Translations under genes and position numbers: made by a program | In this document: positions 62,885-64,000 of the stretch, in pieces | How positions within the stretch are numbered: position 1 is the stretch's first letter | Layout of the letters: the number at the start of each line of letters is the position of its first letter | Notes under the pieces: model-generated | Told to the model about the DNA's origin: nothing | The model's input: only the letters and a program-made list of their open reading frames with translations | The model's database searches: none | DNA from: Phreatobacter sp. | Lineage (GTDB): Bacteria; Pseudomonadota; Alphaproteobacteria; Rhizobiales; Phreatobacteraceae | Length of the DNA: 64,000 bases | NCBI RefSeq assembly: GCF_027532945.1 | Contig: NZ_JAPZTZ010000013.1 | Location: 98,191-162,190, forward strand | Reading direction: 5' to 3'

Positions 62885-63940
62885 ATGGCGGCACCCGGCG
62901 GACCGCGCCGCGTCCAGGCGGCAATTCTCGAGGCCTATGCGCGCGACCTGCTCGCGGCCGGAGGTTTTGCCGCCGACCATGCGGAAGCGACGGCGCGGAT
63001 GCTGGTCTGGGCGAATCTCAGGGGTGTCGAGTCCCACGGCGTGCTGCGCATCCCGCGCTATGTCGAGATGGTCGAGCAGGGCCTGATCAACCCGGCCGCG
63101 GCGATCCGCCAGGTCGCCGGCAAGGGCGCGGTCGCCGTGCTCGATGCCGACAAGGCGCCCGGCGCGGTGGCGATGAACACCGCCACCGTCCGCGCCATTG
63201 CCGATGCGCGCGTGCACGGCATCGGCTGGTGCGTCGTGCGCCGCATCACCCATGCGGGGGCTATCGGGATCTATGCCGAGGCCATCGCCGCGGCCGGCCT
63301 GGTCGGTCTCGTCATGACCGCCTCGAAACCGCTGATGATCTATCACGGCGCCCGTACCGAGGGCGTTTCGACCAATCCCCTCGCCATCGCCGCGCCAAGC
63401 GCCGATCCGGGGCGGCCGCTGCTCTTCGACATGTCCACGGCCTCGGTCGCCGCTGGCAAGATCACCGCGGCGAAGGATGCCGGCCGCGCCATTCCGCTGG
63501 GATGGGCGGTCGATGCGGAGGGCCGCGAGACCACCGACCCTGCTGCGGTGAAGGCGGTGTTGCCCATGGCCGGGCCGAAAGGCACGGGCCTGTCGCTGAT
63601 GATCGAGGTGCTGGCGAGCGTGCTCGTCGGCAATCCGCTGCTCACGGTCGCGCTGCGCGACGGTTCGGAGCCCGGCGGCAACGGCATCGCGGTGGCGCTC
63701 GACCCGCAAGCCTTTGGCGCTGCGCCCGGCTTCACCGCCAGCGTCTCGGACCTCGCCGCGGTGATCAAGGCCCTGCCGGTCGCGGCGGGAGCCGAGGCCG
63801 TGCTGCTGCCCGGCGAACGTGGCGCCGCCGAGCGCGCGCGGCGCCTCGCCGCTGGCATCCCGGTCGCCGCCGGCACGCTCAATCGCCTGGCGGCGCTGGC
63901 GGCTAAGCACGGGGTGCCCGTCCCGCCAGACCTTGCCTAA
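62885..63940 (+). CDS. Ldh-family (malate/L-lactate/ureidoglycolate) NAD(P)-dependent dehydrogenase
   Basis: 351 residues of the MDH2/LDH2 family, distinct from Rossmann dehydrogenases. Hallmarks: WANLRGVESHGVLRIPRYVE with the catalytic His, a modified VVRRITHAGAIGIYAE, STNPLAIAAPS, LFDMSTASVAAGKI and GPKGTGLSLMIEVLA. Starts two bases after the hydrolase stop. Likely oxidises a 2-hydroxy acid or reduces a 2-oxo acid in the same pathway. Confidence 0.9.
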   Translation: MAAPGGPRRVQAAILEAYARDLLAAGGFAADHAEATARMLVWANLRGVESHGVLRIPRYVEMVEQGLINPAAAIRQVAGKGAVAVLDADKAPGAVAMNTATVRAIADARVHGIGWCVVRRITHAGAIGIYAEAIAAAGLVGLVMTASKPLMIYHGARTEGVSTNPLAIAAPSADPGRPLLFDMSTASVAAGKITAAKDAGRAIPLGWAVDAEGRETTDPAAVKAVLPMAGPKGTGLSLMIEVLASVLVGNPLLTVALRDGSEPGGNGIAVALDPQAFGAAPGFTASVSDLAAVIKALPVAAGAEAVLLPGERGAAERARRLAAGIPVAAGTLNRLAALAAKHGVPVPPDLA

Positions 63941-64000
63941 CTGCTGATGCCGCGCGCGGAGACGGTCACCCGCCCGCGGTCCCCGACGACAAGAACAGAC
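63937..64000 (-). CDS. Possible 3' end of a minus-strand gene (cut by window edge)
   Basis: A minus-strand frame runs in from beyond the window and ends with TAG at 63939-63937, overlapping the dehydrogenase stop by four bases. The visible 20 residues read VLVVGDRGRVTVSARG and a short end, with protein-like composition. Too short to identify; it may be chance. Confidence 0.3.
   Translation of the reverse strand, partial: SVLVVGDRGRVTVSARGISS

Overview
The window is high-GC chromosomal DNA from an alphaproteobacterium, most likely Hyphomicrobiales (Rhizobiales). The evidence is gene order: lptG-lptD-surA-pdxA-rsmA, gmk-yicC-mltG-fabF-acpP-fabG-fabD, rpsF-rpsR-DUF2232-rplI and dnaB-alr-radA-DUF502-cvpA-purF all appear in arrangements familiar from that group. 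The genus cannot be read from the sequence. I see no tRNA, rRNA, insertion sequence, prophage or CRISPR array. Coding density is high, and the only gene-free stretch over 300 bases is 20339-20682.

Region by region. 1-6353 (+): LPS export and outer-membrane assembly (lptG partial, lptD, a SurA-type chaperone), then pdxA and rsmA. 6360-12778 (-): guanylate kinase, YicC, MltG and the type II fatty-acid genes fabF, acpP, fabG and fabD. 12921-14180: a zinc-responsive GTPase metallochaperone directly behind a Zur-like operator. 14195-16713: a LysR/reductase divergent pair and two small hypotheticals. 16779-19460: ribosomal protein operon with a promoter, a structured leader and a terminator. 19505-28546: an Omp25-type porin opposite dnaB, then alr, radA, DUF502, cvpA, purF and an SDR. 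28572-29705: a HxlR/NmrA-type divergent pair. 29737-32079 (-): Der, a very short BamB-like lipoprotein and a YfgM-like TPR membrane protein. 32359-41541: mixed housekeeping (YffB-type reductase, CAAX protease, GMP synthase, rRNA methyltransferase, diguanylate cyclase, MAPEG) plus two related secreted repeat-rich proteins. 41602-49000: guaB, Mrp/ApbC, TusA, DUF2478, a GlcD-type oxidoreductase and a metallophosphoesterase.

49002-56765 is a compact heme-acquisition island. On the minus strand are an outer-membrane heme receptor, TonB, an IsdG-type heme monooxygenase and the HutX heme carrier. On the plus strand are HmuP and the HmuTUV ABC importer. The two arms diverge from one 227-base regulatory region. 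Together they cover every step from the cell surface to iron release, except that ExbB/ExbD are not here.

56735-60773 carries a second LysR/reductase pair, a GFA-type zinc protein, an Rrf2 regulator, small secreted proteins and a 55-residue proline-rich ORF. 60036-63940 is a catabolic cassette (GntR regulator; VOC dioxygenase-like protein, alpha/beta hydrolase and Ldh-family dehydrogenase) for an unidentified substrate.

The most distinctive points are the degenerate bamB locus, the Zur-linked GTPase, the complete heme island, two secreted proteins sharing a C-terminal cysteine signature, and the uncharacterised catabolic cassette. I found no clearly new defence or mobile system.
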